A DNA stretch of 64,000 bases from Flavobacterium potami (lineage in GTDB: Bacteria > Bacteroidota > Bacteroidia > Flavobacteriales > Flavobacteriaceae). Shown here in pieces: positions 42,555-51,454 of the stretch (within the stretch, counting starts at the first letter, position 1; each line of letters starts with the position of its first letter). The translations under genes were made by a program, and so were the position numbers. The notes under the pieces are model-generated. The model was not told the DNA's origin. It ran no database searches and saw nothing but the letters and a program-made list of their open reading frames with translations. Location of the stretch: the NCBI RefSeq assembly GCF_020026915.1, contig NZ_JAINUY010000007.1, positions 124,001-188,000 of the forward strand. Reading direction: 5' to 3'.

Positions 42555-43532
42555 ATGAATATTACGTCTCAAATAAAGCAGCCTATTTTTAACGAAATGG
42601 AACTCTTCGAAAAGAAGTTCCATGAATCGATGACTTCAAAGGTTGCATTACTTAATAGAATCACCTATTATATCGTAAATCGTAAAGGAAAACAAATGCG
42701 TCCGATGTTTGTTTTTCTGACTGCAAAAATGGTTTCTGGAGGTACAGTAAACGAAAGAACTTATCGTGGGGCTTCGGTAATTGAGTTGATTCACACGGCA
42801 ACTTTGGTACACGATGATGTTGTAGATGATAGTAATCGCCGTCGCGGATTTTTCTCCATCAATGCGCTTTGGAAAAACAAAATTGCCGTTTTGGTTGGAG
42901 ATTACTTATTGTCTAAAGGTCTGTTGCTTTCTATTGACAATGGCGATTTCGATTTATTGCGTATTATTTCCGTGGCCGTTCGTGAAATGAGCGAAGGAGA
43001 ATTGCTTCAAATAGAAAAAGCAAGAAGACTGGACATCACCGAAGATGTTTACTACGAAATCATCAGAAAAAAAACGGCGACGCTTATTGCAGCTTGTTGT
43101 GCGCTTGGCGCGAAAGCCGTAATTGAAGATGATATTCAGGTAGAAAACATGCGTAAATTCGGTGAGTTGATTGGAATGGCATTTCAAATCAAAGACGATT
43201 TATTTGATTATAGCGAAGAAGCCATCGGAAAACCAACCGGAATAGATATTAAAGAACAAAAAATGACTTTGCCTTTAATTCATGTTTTAAATACTTGTAC
43301 TCCACAAGAAAAAAAGTGGTTGATAAACTCCATCAAAAACCACAACAAAGACAAAAAACGCGTAAAAGAAGTAATTGCCTTTGTAAAAAATAATAATGGT
43401 TTGGCTTACGCCGAAAATAAAATGGTCGAATTCCAGCAAGAAGCACTTGCATTACTTCAGAACTTTGACGATTCAGAATACAAAGACGCTTTGACTTTGA
43501 TGGTGAATTACGTTATCGAAAGAAAAAAATAA
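42555..43532 (+). CDS. polyprenyl (trans-isoprenyl) diphosphate synthase
   Basis: A 325-residue trans-prenyltransferase. The first aspartate-rich motif is D-D-V-V-D (87-91) with R-R-R-G after it; the second is K-D-D-L-F-D (~216-221). The two bulky residues before the first motif and the length fit long-chain synthases (octaprenyl/IspB or menaquinone side-chain type) better than farnesyl synthases. The product is probably the menaquinone side chain, since flavobacteria use menaquinone, but the chain length cannot be read from the sequence. Possible leaderless transcript. Confidence 0.88.
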   Translation: MNITSQIKQPIFNEMELFEKKFHESMTSKVALLNRITYYIVNRKGKQMRPMFVFLTAKMVSGGTVNERTYRGASVIELIHTATLVHDDVVDDSNRRRGFFSINALWKNKIAVLVGDYLLSKGLLLSIDNGDFDLLRIISVAVREMSEGELLQIEKARRLDITEDVYYEIIRKKTATLIAACCALGAKAVIEDDIQVENMRKFGELIGMAFQIKDDLFDYSEEAIGKPTGIDIKEQKMTLPLIHVLNTCTPQEKKWLINSIKNHNKDKKRVKEVIAFVKNNNGLAYAENKMVEFQQEALALLQNFDDSEYKDALTLMVNYVIERKK

Positions 43533-43731
43533 TCTTTTTTAATTAGAAAATTTGTCAATTAGATAATTGTTTTACTTTGTTGTAAATCAGTTATATATTC
43601 TATTGGTTGGAATTTGGAATTTATTTTTTTTAGAAAATTTTTCATTTCCATGCAACCATTTTAAATCGACAATCGTCTATGCTAATAGAAGTCTGTTTCT
43701 AAAACCAAAAACCAAAACCAAAAGCTTATTA

Positions 43732-44292
43732 ATGAAAATTATTTCGTTACATCAAGAAGAAACCAAAATCATAAAGTTGGCTGTCGAGAACAATCGTCAA
43801 GCGCAACAACAGATTTACGGTAAGTATTCTGCAAAAATGTTAAGTGTCTGTCGACAATACATAAAAGACATTCAATTGGCAGAAGATGTAATGATAACGG
43901 CTTTCATGAAAGTGTTTACAAATCTAAAAAACTTTGAACACAAGGGAAGTTTTGAAGGCTGGATCCGCCGAATTATGGTTAACGAATGCATTTCGTATTT
44001 AAGAGTTCAGAAAAAAGTAAAATTTGCTGAAGATGAATTTTTTATAGAAGAAAGCTTTAATGAAATCGACAGTCAATTTACAGTAGAACAAATTCAGTAT
44101 TTAATTGATGCTTTGCCAGATGGCTATAAAATGGTTTTCAATTTATATGCGATTGAAGGTTACAAACACAATGAAATTGCCAAGATGTTAGGAATTAATG
44201 AAGGAACATCAAAATCGCAGTTATCACACGCTAGAAAAATGCTCCAAACACAAATTACTATTTTAAAAAAACAAGATAATGGAACCGAATAA
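43732..44292 (+). CDS. ECF-type RNA polymerase sigma factor
   Basis: A 186-residue sigma-70 family protein with only regions 2 and 4. Region 2 is Q-Q-I-Y-G-K-Y-S-A-K-M-L-S-V-C-R-Q-Y ... A-E-D-V-M-I-T-A-F-M-K-V-F; region 4 is D-A-L-P-D-G-Y-K-M-V-F-N-L-Y-A-I-E-G-Y ... G-I-N-E-G-T-S-K-S-Q-L-S-H-A-R. The frame is open back to 43567, but the extra 55 residues have no sigma similarity, so I use ATG 43732. The last 14 bases overlap the next gene, which encodes a single-pass membrane protein, a likely regulator. Confidence 0.9.
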   Translation: MKIISLHQEETKIIKLAVENNRQAQQQIYGKYSAKMLSVCRQYIKDIQLAEDVMITAFMKVFTNLKNFEHKGSFEGWIRRIMVNECISYLRVQKKVKFAEDEFFIEESFNEIDSQFTVEQIQYLIDALPDGYKMVFNLYAIEGYKHNEIAKMLGINEGTSKSQLSHARKMLQTQITILKKQDNGTE

Positions 44293-45022
44293 TTTTGAAA
44301 AGGATTTCCGTGACAAACTAAATCAACGTGAAATCGAGCCAAGCAACAAAGCCTGGGATCGATTAGACGCGATGTTGAGTGTAGCAGAAGAAAAGAAAAC
44401 AATTAAACTTAATTCTAAAAAATCAAAAAGAAAATGGTTGTACATAGCAGCCAGCTTCGTCGGATTTTTATTGGTTGGAACTCTTTTTTTTAATCAAAAT
44501 AAAAATGAAGTTAAAACGCCGGAAACTGTCATTGTAGAAAAAGAAACTGAAACCCAGAAAGAATCGGTTACACAACCTGTTTTAAATAGTGTGGATTCTG
44601 TAAAAACGGAAACTGCGATTGCAGAAAAAACTTCGGAAGAAATTGTAAATAAAAACAAAAAAAACAATTCAGAACCTTCTGAGAAAATTTCAAATAAAAT
44701 CATTAAAAATGAATCAAATCAAGTAGCGGAGTCTTCAATCATCATCAAAAACAATCAGGAAAAACAATCAACAAACAATCAAAACGTAATTGCTGAAACT
44801 TCTAAAAAAGAAAATGTCGATCAGTTGTTAGAAGCGGCAGAAAATAAAGTTGTAGCTCAAAATCCGATCAAAAAATCAAAAGTAAAAATCAATGCTTCTG
44901 ATTTGTTAAATCAGGTAGACGGCGAATTGGAACTTTCTTTTAGAGAAAAAGTGATTACAAAAGTGAACAAAAACTTGCAAGATGTGAAAGTCGCTTTATC
45001 TAACAGAAATCAAAAAGAATAG
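44279..45022 (+). CDS. single-pass membrane protein coupled to the ECF sigma gene
   Basis: A 247-residue protein: a soluble N-terminal ~55 residues, one membrane helix (W-L-Y-I-A-A-S-F-V-G-F-L-L-V-G-T-L-F-F, ~58-76), and a low-complexity K/E/N/S-rich periplasmic part ending in a short conserved-looking segment (I-N-A-S-D-L-L-N-Q-V-D-G). Position and topology suit an anti-sigma factor, but I see no zinc motif or other anti-sigma signature, so this is inference. Its start lies inside the end of the sigma factor gene. Confidence 0.7.
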   Translation: MEPNNFEKDFRDKLNQREIEPSNKAWDRLDAMLSVAEEKKTIKLNSKKSKRKWLYIAASFVGFLLVGTLFFNQNKNEVKTPETVIVEKETETQKESVTQPVLNSVDSVKTETAIAEKTSEEIVNKNKKNNSEPSEKISNKIIKNESNQVAESSIIIKNNQEKQSTNNQNVIAETSKKENVDQLLEAAENKVVAQNPIKKSKVKINASDLLNQVDGELELSFREKVITKVNKNLQDVKVALSNRNQKE

Positions 45023-45091
45023 AATTCACTATTAACAATTTACCATTAAACAAAATCATCATCAATCAACAATCATTTAAAAAAAACAATC

Positions 45092-46120
45092 ATGAGAAAT
45101 TTTACCATTTACCTTATACTTTTCTTCTTTTTAATAGTGAGTAAAGTAGTAGGACAGGAAACCTTTGAATCTAAAGCTAAAGCAATTGCAAATAAAATTG
45201 AGAAAATAACCAAAGAAGAAAAAGAAGCTTTAAAAGAAGAAATTGAAGCTGTAAATGTTCAATTATCTGAAGGCAAAATAACGCAAGAAGTTGCTGAAAA
45301 ACGTAAAAAAGAATTGGCAGAAGCAAGAGCAGTTATTATTGAAGAAAAAGTGACTTTGGCTCAAAATGAATTAAATGATTTAGTTCAGGCAAAAGTAGAC
45401 GGAAAAATTAAAGAAGATTCTTCTAAAGTTTACATGATTCGTTTCAATCATAAAAAACGAGACAGAGATTCTATTCACGGCGAAAAAAGAACAACTTCTC
45501 AATTTGTATTTGCAATGGGATTGAATAATACATTGTCTGACGGAAAACTTCAGGATTCAAATTACCGTTTTATGGGTTCGCATTTTTACGAATGGGGCTT
45601 TACATATAATTCTAGATTAATGAAAAATGATAATCTGCTTCACGCAAAATACGGACTTTCTTTAATGTACAACAATATCCGCCCAACAGATAATAGAAGT
45701 TTTGTTGTAGATGGCGATCAGACTAATCTGGTTGAAAATCCAGTTCATTTAACAGAGTCTCGATTTAGAAATGTGTATTTGGTTGCACCAGTACATTTAG
45801 AATTTGATTTTACAAGACCACAGGAAAACAACGGAAAAACCTATTTCAAAACACACAAAAGTTTTCGTTTCGGAATTGGTGGTTATGCAGGGGTGAACGT
45901 AAAATCGAAACAGATTTTAAAGTTTGAAGAAGAGGATTTAAAATACAAAACCACAATTAAAGGAGATTACAATGTGAATAATTTCGTTTATGGTCTGAGT
46001 TCTTACATTGGTTACAGAGAATTAAGTTTATATTTTAAGTACGATTTGAACCCACTGTTTCAGAATAATCTAGTAAAAGAGAATAACATTTCGTTAGGAC
46101 TTCGAGTAGATTTAAACTAA
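45092..46120 (+). CDS. outer-membrane protein with N-terminal coiled coil
   Basis: A 342-residue exported protein: signal peptide (L-I-L-F-F-F-L-I-V-S-K-V-V-G-Q), then ~80 residues of K/E/A-rich coiled coil (E-E-K-E-A-L-K-E-E-I-E-A-V-N). A beta-rich C-terminal part follows with alternating aromatic strands (Y-E-W-G-F-T-Y-N, F-R-F-G-I-G-G-Y-A-G-V-N-V) and a last strand I-S-L-G-L-R-V-D-L-N. It looks like a small barrel. It is third after the ECF sigma and membrane protein genes (69-base gap) and may be a target or sensor of that system. Confidence 0.75.
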   Translation: MRNFTIYLILFFFLIVSKVVGQETFESKAKAIANKIEKITKEEKEALKEEIEAVNVQLSEGKITQEVAEKRKKELAEARAVIIEEKVTLAQNELNDLVQAKVDGKIKEDSSKVYMIRFNHKKRDRDSIHGEKRTTSQFVFAMGLNNTLSDGKLQDSNYRFMGSHFYEWGFTYNSRLMKNDNLLHAKYGLSLMYNNIRPTDNRSFVVDGDQTNLVENPVHLTESRFRNVYLVAPVHLEFDFTRPQENNGKTYFKTHKSFRFGIGGYAGVNVKSKQILKFEEEDLKYKTTIKGDYNVNNFVYGLSSYIGYRELSLYFKYDLNPLFQNNLVKENNISLGLRVDLN

Positions 46121-46140
46121 AACTTGGGCGTTTAGTAGCA

Positions 46141-46173
46141 GAAAAAGCATCTCTTTACGAGGTGCTTTTTTTG
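46141..46173 (+). terminator. terminator after the ECF sigma operon
   Basis: AAAAAGCATCTC and GAGGTGCTTTTTTT form a hairpin with one G-T pair and a T-run, 21 bases after the outer-membrane protein stop codon. Confidence 0.8.
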
Positions 46174-46207
46174 GTTTAAAATGATTAAAATTCCAACAAG
46201 ATTTACG

Positions 46208-46215
46208 TATTTTTG
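46208..46215 (+). promoter_or_regulatory. -7 box of dnaG
   Basis: TATTTTTG is an exact TAnnTTTG box, 31 bases before the TTG start codon of dnaG. Confidence 0.5.
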
Positions 46216-46246
46216 CAAGCTCTCAACTTTTAAAATTTAATACGCC

Positions 46247-48319
46247 TTGATTTCACAAAATACCATAGATTCTGTTTTTGAAACTGCTCGAGTAGAGGAG
46301 GTTATTGGTGATTTTGTGAATTTGAAACGTGCGGGAAGTAATTTTAAAGGGCTGAGTCCATTCTCAGATGAGCGTTCTCCATCGTTCATGGTTTCTCCTG
46401 CAAAAGGAATCTGGAAAGATTTTAGTACAGGAAAAGGTGGGAATTCTGTTAAATTTTTAATGGAACATTCGCAATTTACATATCCTGAAGCCATTCGTTA
46501 TTTAGCTAAGAAATATAATATTGAAATAGAAGAAACAGAGCAATCTGAAGCAGAAAAGGCCAATACAGATCTTCGTGAAAGTATGTATTTGGTTTCTGAA
46601 TTTGCAGCTAAATATTTTCAGGATGTATTGATTAATTCGGAGGAAGGTAAAGCAATTGGTTTGTCTTATTTTAAAGAAAGAGGATTTACCAATGAAACCA
46701 TCAAAAAATTTAATTTAGGATATTCTCCAGAAACTTGGGATGCTTTGACAAAAGAAGCTTTAGGGAAAGGATATAAATTAGAATTTTTAGAAAGTACAGG
46801 TTTAACTATTGCAAGAGAAGACCGTCCTTTTGACCGATTTAAAGGTCGTGTAATGTTTCCGATTCAAAGTATGTCGGGACGTGTTTTGGGTTTTGGAGGA
46901 CGTATTTTAACCAATGATAAAAAAGCAGCAAAATACCTGAATTCACCAGAAAGTGATATTTACCATAAAAGTAAAGTCCTTTACGGAATTTATCACGCCA
47001 AGCAATCTATTGCCAAACAAAACAATTGTTATCTGGTAGAAGGTTATACCGATGTAATTCAGTTTAGTCAGGCCGGAATTGAAAATGTTGTGGCTTCTTC
47101 GGGAACCGCTTTAACTCCGGATCAAATTCGTTTAATCAATCGTCTAACGCGAAATATTACCGTTCTTTTCGATGGAGATGCGGCGGGTTTACGAGCGGCC
47201 ATTCGAGGAATCGATTTGATTCTGGAAGAAGGTATGAATGTTCGTGTTTGTTCTTTTCCTCAAGGAGAAGATCCAGACAGTTTTGCACGAAAAAATTCTC
47301 ACGACGATTTAGTAGCGTATTTAGAAAACAATAGTAAAGATTTTATACAGTTTAAAGCTTCCATTTTAATGGGAGAAGCCAAAAACGACCCCATAAAAAA
47401 GGCCGATCTGATTCGTGATATGGTAACGAGTATTTCTAAGATACCAGACCGTATTCAGCGAGAAGTATACATTCAGGAATGCGCCCGAATTATGGATATT
47501 TCAGAACAGGTTTTGGTAAGTACTTTGGCGCAGCTTATTCAAAAAGATATTGCCGAGGCCAATAAAAAACAAAAACAAGAACAAAAGCCTTTTGAGGTTG
47601 TTAGAAACAATCCTCCGCAAGCGGGTACATTTTCTGGAGGAGATCCAGAAGATCCAAGGACAGGACCGCCAGAAGGTTATGACTATCCTGGAGATTCAGG
47701 ATATTATCCGCCAGAGCAAACACAAAAAGTAGATATTTTATATGGTTTTGAAAGGAAAATCATAGAGATCTTGTTGTTGTATGGAAGTGTTGTTGAAAAT
47801 TTTGAAGATGTTTTTTTAAAAGCAGATGAAGAAGGCAATGTAAAAGAGGTTTCTGAAAAACGAGAATATAAGGTATTTGAAAAGATTTATCTAAGTCTGC
47901 AAGAAGATGAGGTAGAACTTTCAAATGATTTATTTAAAAATATTTACAATAATATTATTGATTTCTATAATCAGAATGAGACGTTTAGTTTAGATAAATA
48001 TTTGATGCATCTAGAGCCTGAGTTTGCGCAGGAAGTTACCAATATTTTAATGGAAGATGAAAGGTTAACCATTCATAATTGGGAGGGACAAAATATTTTT
48101 CCAAAACATAAATCTGAAACGATTGAACTGAATGTTTCGGATACCATTTTCTCTATGCGATGGTATTTGGTGTCGGGGATTATTGCAGAATTAAAAAATT
48201 CACTTTTGAATGATCCTCAAGAAGATAATTCAGAGGTTTTAGGTATGGTTGTCGATTATTCAAAGTTGCTGAATAATTTTTCAAAAAAATTAGGACGTGT
48301 AGTTGTGCCTTATCACTAA
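46247..48319 (+). CDS. dnaG: DNA primase DnaG with degenerate zinc site
   Basis: A 690-residue replicative primase. The start is TTG 46247 (M-I-S-Q-N-T-I-D-S-V). Full domain order: N-terminal CHC2 fold, catalytic core with TOPRIM (Y-L-V-E-G-Y-T-D-V near 262; V-L-F-D-G-D-A-A-G near 305-313), then a long C-terminal part for the DnaB helicase. Oddly, the zinc ligands are gone. Where most primases read C-P-F-H ... C-F-G-C, this one reads S-P-F-S (37-40) and W-K-D-F-S-T-G-K-G-G. Monocistronic. Confidence 0.95.
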   Translation: MISQNTIDSVFETARVEEVIGDFVNLKRAGSNFKGLSPFSDERSPSFMVSPAKGIWKDFSTGKGGNSVKFLMEHSQFTYPEAIRYLAKKYNIEIEETEQSEAEKANTDLRESMYLVSEFAAKYFQDVLINSEEGKAIGLSYFKERGFTNETIKKFNLGYSPETWDALTKEALGKGYKLEFLESTGLTIAREDRPFDRFKGRVMFPIQSMSGRVLGFGGRILTNDKKAAKYLNSPESDIYHKSKVLYGIYHAKQSIAKQNNCYLVEGYTDVIQFSQAGIENVVASSGTALTPDQIRLINRLTRNITVLFDGDAAGLRAAIRGIDLILEEGMNVRVCSFPQGEDPDSFARKNSHDDLVAYLENNSKDFIQFKASILMGEAKNDPIKKADLIRDMVTSISKIPDRIQREVYIQECARIMDISEQVLVSTLAQLIQKDIAEANKKQKQEQKPFEVVRNNPPQAGTFSGGDPEDPRTGPPEGYDYPGDSGYYPPEQTQKVDILYGFERKIIEILLLYGSVVENFEDVFLKADEEGNVKEVSEKREYKVFEKIYLSLQEDEVELSNDLFKNIYNNIIDFYNQNETFSLDKYLMHLEPEFAQEVTNILMEDERLTIHNWEGQNIFPKHKSETIELNVSDTIFSMRWYLVSGIIAELKNSLLNDPQEDNSEVLGMVVDYSKLLNNFSKKLGRVVVPYH

Positions 48320-48324
48320 AAAGG

Positions 48325-48370
48325 AAAAAACTCTATCTAGTCTGAATAATCAAAAAAGATAGAGTTTTTA
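48325..48370. terminator. bidirectional terminator after dnaG
   Basis: AAAAAACTCTATCT and AGATAGAGTTTTT form a stem with a T-run on both strands, between dnaG and the convergent response regulator gene. Confidence 0.85.
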
Positions 48371-48408
48371 TAGTTTCTAGATTTCTTAAAAAAATCTTCG
48401 AATTGTAA

Positions 48409-49038
48409 TTAAATAATTTCTAAAGTCTTCGCTTTGTTAACCAAGTCAACTAAATTAGTAACATTTAATTTAGTTAATAATCTCAGTTTGTAAGTACTGA
48501 TCGTTTTTTCGTTCAGATTTAAGATTTTAGAGATTTCATTGTTTTTCTTACCATCACTTAAATAACGTAAAACCTCGATTTCACGGTTAGAAAGTTTTCT
48601 GTACAGACGCTCACTTTTGCTTTGTTTCGCAATAAGGGCCATGTTTTTGCGTACTGTTTCGTTGATGATAATTTTTCCTTCGTGTACTTTAATAATAGAA
48701 TGACCTAATGTTTCAAGTTTTTCTGTTTTGTGTACATACCCAGAAACTCCTGCTTTAATTGCGTTTGGAGCATACATTTGCTCTGCAAGATCACTGAAAA
48801 TAACAATTTTTGTTTTTGGGAAATTTTTCAAAATTGATTTGATTTCGAAGATGCTTGAAAGACCTTCTAGTTCTAAATCTAATATTAGAATGTCGATTTC
48901 CTTCGTCTGAAGGATATCTCTAACCATTGAAAAATTGCCGACATTGGCAACAATTGAAATTTGATCGTGGTCTTTGAAGTAAGACTTAACGCCAAAGTGC
49001 GTAACAGGATGATTGTCTGCTAGACATACTTTAATCAT
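48409..49038 (-). CDS. LuxR/NarL-type response regulator
   Basis: A 209-residue two-domain regulator. The receiver domain starts at M-I-K-V-C-L-A-D-N and its phospho-acceptor Asp lies in I-L-I-L-D-L-E-L (~52-56). A helix-turn-helix of the NarL/FixJ group follows (L-S-N-R-E-I-E-V-L-R-Y-L-S-D-G-K-K-N-N-E-I-S, ~146-167; L-N-L-N-E-K-T-I-S-T-Y). No histidine kinase is beside it, so it is an orphan. Its target is unknown. Confidence 0.88.
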   Translation of the reverse strand: MIKVCLADNHPVTHFGVKSYFKDHDQISIVANVGNFSMVRDILQTKEIDILILDLELEGLSSIFEIKSILKNFPKTKIVIFSDLAEQMYAPNAIKAGVSGYVHKTEKLETLGHSIIKVHEGKIIINETVRKNMALIAKQSKSERLYRKLSNREIEVLRYLSDGKKNNEISKILNLNEKTISTYKLRLLTKLNVTNLVDLVNKAKTLEII

Positions 49039-49130
49039 AATTTTTACCTTTTTTAGAATTGTTCATGTTTTTGGAGTGGTAAAATTAATAAATAAATTCT
49101 GTAATATCTTTCTTAGAATGTTAAAATCTT

Positions 49131-49937
49131 TTATTTTAACGTTTTTGGTATCAAACAAACCGGAATTGGATCCATTTTATGCTTGTTGCTGGTGTTTAAT
49201 CGTTTATAAATTTCAAATACAGATTTTTCTCTCCCTTCGAAGTCAGCTACCGTATTTCCTGACTCCGCGGCTAACATTGCCCATTCTAATTCGTCATAAC
49301 TTGCACCTAATTGGTCTTCATCTGTACGGTTGTCTCCAAATAATCCGTCTGTAGGTGCAGCTGTTAAAATTGACTGTGGAATTTGCAAAAATTCTCCTAA
49401 AGCATATACATCTGATTTCATTAAATCGGCAATTGGACTCAAATCGACACCTCCATCTCCATATTTAGTGTAAAAACCTACTCCAAAATCTTCCACTTTG
49501 TTTCCTGTTCCGGCAACAAGTAAACCATGAATTCCTGCTAGATAGTATAGAGAAGTCATTCTGATGCGGGCACGTGTGTTGGCTAATGCTAAATTTACTT
49601 TTGCTTCGTCATCTGTTTTTGGAACAGCGCTCTTAAATGCTTCAAAAGTTGCTGTTAAATCGGTTTGAACATCAGTAACATTTGGAAAACGTTTTTTGAG
49701 TTGTTCAATATGCTCTCTTCCTCTTGAAACCTGACTTTCTGCCTGGTGTATTGGCATTTCTACACATAAAACTTTCAGTCCTGTCTGTGCACACAAAGTT
49801 GAAGTTACTGCAGAATCTACACCTCCGGAGATTCCGATTACAAAACCGTTAACTTTTGCATTGTTAGCGTATTCTTTTAACCACTCAACAATATGCGTAT
49901 TTACTTTTTCTGTCTGAATTGTGCTTTTTTTAGCCAT
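49131..49937 (-). CDS. nadE: NH3-dependent NAD+ synthetase
   Basis: A 268-residue enzyme that amidates nicotinic acid adenine dinucleotide to NAD+ with ammonia and ATP. The PP-loop is G-I-S-G-G-V-D-S-A-V (~39-48). R-I-R-M-T-S-L-Y-Y-L-A-G and T-G-N-K-V-E-D-F-G-V-G-F-Y-T-K-Y-G-D-G-G-V-D (~140-165) are typical. There is no N-terminal glutaminase domain, so it is the ammonia-dependent form. It lies divergent to gldB, an arrangement also known from F. johnsoniae. Confidence 0.95.
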   Translation of the reverse strand: MAKKSTIQTEKVNTHIVEWLKEYANNAKVNGFVIGISGGVDSAVTSTLCAQTGLKVLCVEMPIHQAESQVSRGREHIEQLKKRFPNVTDVQTDLTATFEAFKSAVPKTDDEAKVNLALANTRARIRMTSLYYLAGIHGLLVAGTGNKVEDFGVGFYTKYGDGGVDLSPIADLMKSDVYALGEFLQIPQSILTAAPTDGLFGDNRTDEDQLGASYDELEWAMLAAESGNTVADFEGREKSVFEIYKRLNTSNKHKMDPIPVCLIPKTLK

Positions 49938-49966
49938 AATAGTTTAAGTTTTAAAGTGCAGGGATG

Positions 49967-49974
49967 TATATTTG
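49967..49974 (+). promoter_or_regulatory. -7 box of the gldB-gldC operon
   Basis: TATATTTG is an exact TAnnTTTG box, 62 bases before the gldB start codon, in the nadE/gldB divergent spacer. Confidence 0.5.
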
Positions 49975-50036
49975 CAGAATTATTTTGAGTATGCAATTAC
50001 TTTAAATTCTGATAACACAAATCTAATTAAAATAAA

Positions 50037-50996
50037 ATGAAAATTTATCGCTTAGCAGTGGTTCTATGCCTGTTTTTTTTGTCCTGCAACCAAAAAAGTA
50101 AGGTCGAAAAAGAAGTAGAAGAAATTCCTGTTGATATTAAAGTAGAGCGTTTTGATAAGGTGTTTTTTGAAACTAAACCGCAAGACCTTGCACAGGTAAA
50201 AAAGCAATACCCGTTCTTTTTTCCAGCTGGCAATGATGACAGTGTTTGGCTTCAAAAAATGAATGATCCGATCTGGAAAGAAGTTTATGATGAGGTACAG
50301 AAAAAGTACAGTAATTTTGAACCTGTTCATAAGGAGTTTGATGCGCTTTTTCAACATGTAAAATATTATTTCCCTAAAACTAAAACTCCAAAAGTAATTA
50401 CTGTTATTGGAGAAATGGATTATAATGCAAAAGCAATTTATGCCGATAGCCTTGTAATTGTTGCACTGGAATTGTATTTGGGAAAAGAACATAAGTTTTA
50501 TGAATTTCCGAATTATTTAAAACAGAATTTCGAGGAAAGACAGATTATGCCAGACGTGGTTTCTAGTTTCTCTTATCGAAATATTCCGGATTCTCCAGAT
50601 AGAAGTTTAGTAGCACAAATGGTTTTTGAAGGAAAACAGCTTTATGCAAAAGATTTATTACTGCCAGATTATACCGATGCAGAAAAAATGGGATACACAC
50701 CAGAGCAAATAAAATGGTGTGAAGAAAACGAAGGATATATGTGGCGTTATTTTATAGAAAATGAAATGCTTTACAGTGATGATCCAAAATTAAGAACACG
50801 ATTTATGACACCAGCACCTTTTTCTAAGTTCTTTTTAGAAATTGATAATGATACTCCAGGTCGGGTAGGAGCTTGGATAGGCTGGCAAATGGTACGTTCT
50901 TACATGAAAAATAATAGTAATGTTTCTCTAGCAGATTTGTTTAAAACAGACGCAAAAGAAATCTTCGAAAAATCAAAATATAAACCTAAGAAATAA
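50037..50996 (+). CDS. gldB: gliding motility lipoprotein GldB
   Basis: A 319-residue lipoprotein with signal peptide ending at Cys17 (L-F-F-L-S-C-N-Q). The mature protein starts with V-D-I-K-V-E-R-F-D-K-V-F-F and has T-P-G-R-V-G-A-W-I-G-W-Q-M-V near the C terminus, as in GldB of F. johnsoniae. GldB is needed for gliding and for type IX secretion-dependent chitin use; it is anchored in the cell envelope and its biochemical role is unknown. Stop and start overlap (TAATG) with gldC. Confidence 0.92.
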   Translation: MKIYRLAVVLCLFFLSCNQKSKVEKEVEEIPVDIKVERFDKVFFETKPQDLAQVKKQYPFFFPAGNDDSVWLQKMNDPIWKEVYDEVQKKYSNFEPVHKEFDALFQHVKYYFPKTKTPKVITVIGEMDYNAKAIYADSLVIVALELYLGKEHKFYEFPNYLKQNFEERQIMPDVVSSFSYRNIPDSPDRSLVAQMVFEGKQLYAKDLLLPDYTDAEKMGYTPEQIKWCEENEGYMWRYFIENEMLYSDDPKLRTRFMTPAPFSKFFLEIDNDTPGRVGAWIGWQMVRSYMKNNSNVSLADLFKTDAKEIFEKSKYKPKK

Positions 50997-51328
50997 TGGC
51001 AAATATAAACTCAGAGATTAAATTCAATATAGAATTAGATGAAAACCGTGTTCCTGAAAAATTAACATGGAGCGCACAAGACGGTGGTGTAAAAGCAGAA
51101 GAAGCAAAAGCGATCATGTTGTCTATTTGGGACAGCAAAGCAAAAGAAACAATGCGTATCGATTTATGGACTAAAGATATGCCTGTAGACGAAATGAAAA
51201 TTTTCTTTCACCAAACGTTAGTGGCTATGGCAGACACTTTTAAACGTGCAACAGACGACGAAAAAATGTCTGATACCATGAAAGATTTCTGTGATTATTT
51301 TGCAGAAAAACTAGAATTGACAAAATAA
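50996..51328 (+). CDS. gldC: gliding motility protein GldC
   Basis: A 110-residue soluble protein: I-K-F-N-I-E-L-D-E-N-R-V-P-E-K-L-T-W-S-A-Q-D near the start and F-F-H-Q-T-L-V-A-M-A-D-T-F-K-R-A-T further on. It matches GldC, which is encoded directly after gldB in F. johnsoniae and supports gliding (mutants spread poorly). No signal peptide is visible, so it is probably cytoplasmic or membrane-associated. Translation is coupled to gldB by a TAATG overlap. Confidence 0.92.
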   Translation: MANINSEIKFNIELDENRVPEKLTWSAQDGGVKAEEAKAIMLSIWDSKAKETMRIDLWTKDMPVDEMKIFFHQTLVAMADTFKRATDDEKMSDTMKDFCDYFAEKLELTK

Positions 51329-51345
51329 AAGAAAGTTTTAATTTT

Positions 51346-51391
51346 AAAAAATCCCAAATTCCAATCTTAAATTGAGGTTTGGGATTTTTTC
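51346..51391 (+). terminator. terminator after gldC
   Basis: AAAAAATCCCAAA and TTTGGGATTTTTT form a stem with a T-run, 17 bases after the gldC stop codon. Confidence 0.85.
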
Positions 51392-51454
51392 GTATTTTGA
51401 AGCAAATTAGAACCAGAGAAAATATTTATAAATCGAATAAGTAAATTAAATAGT

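Noticed and set aside
43567..43731. 55-residue N-terminal extension of the ECF sigma factor
   Set aside because: The extension is hydrophobic and unlike any sigma factor; the conserved protein starts at ATG 43732.
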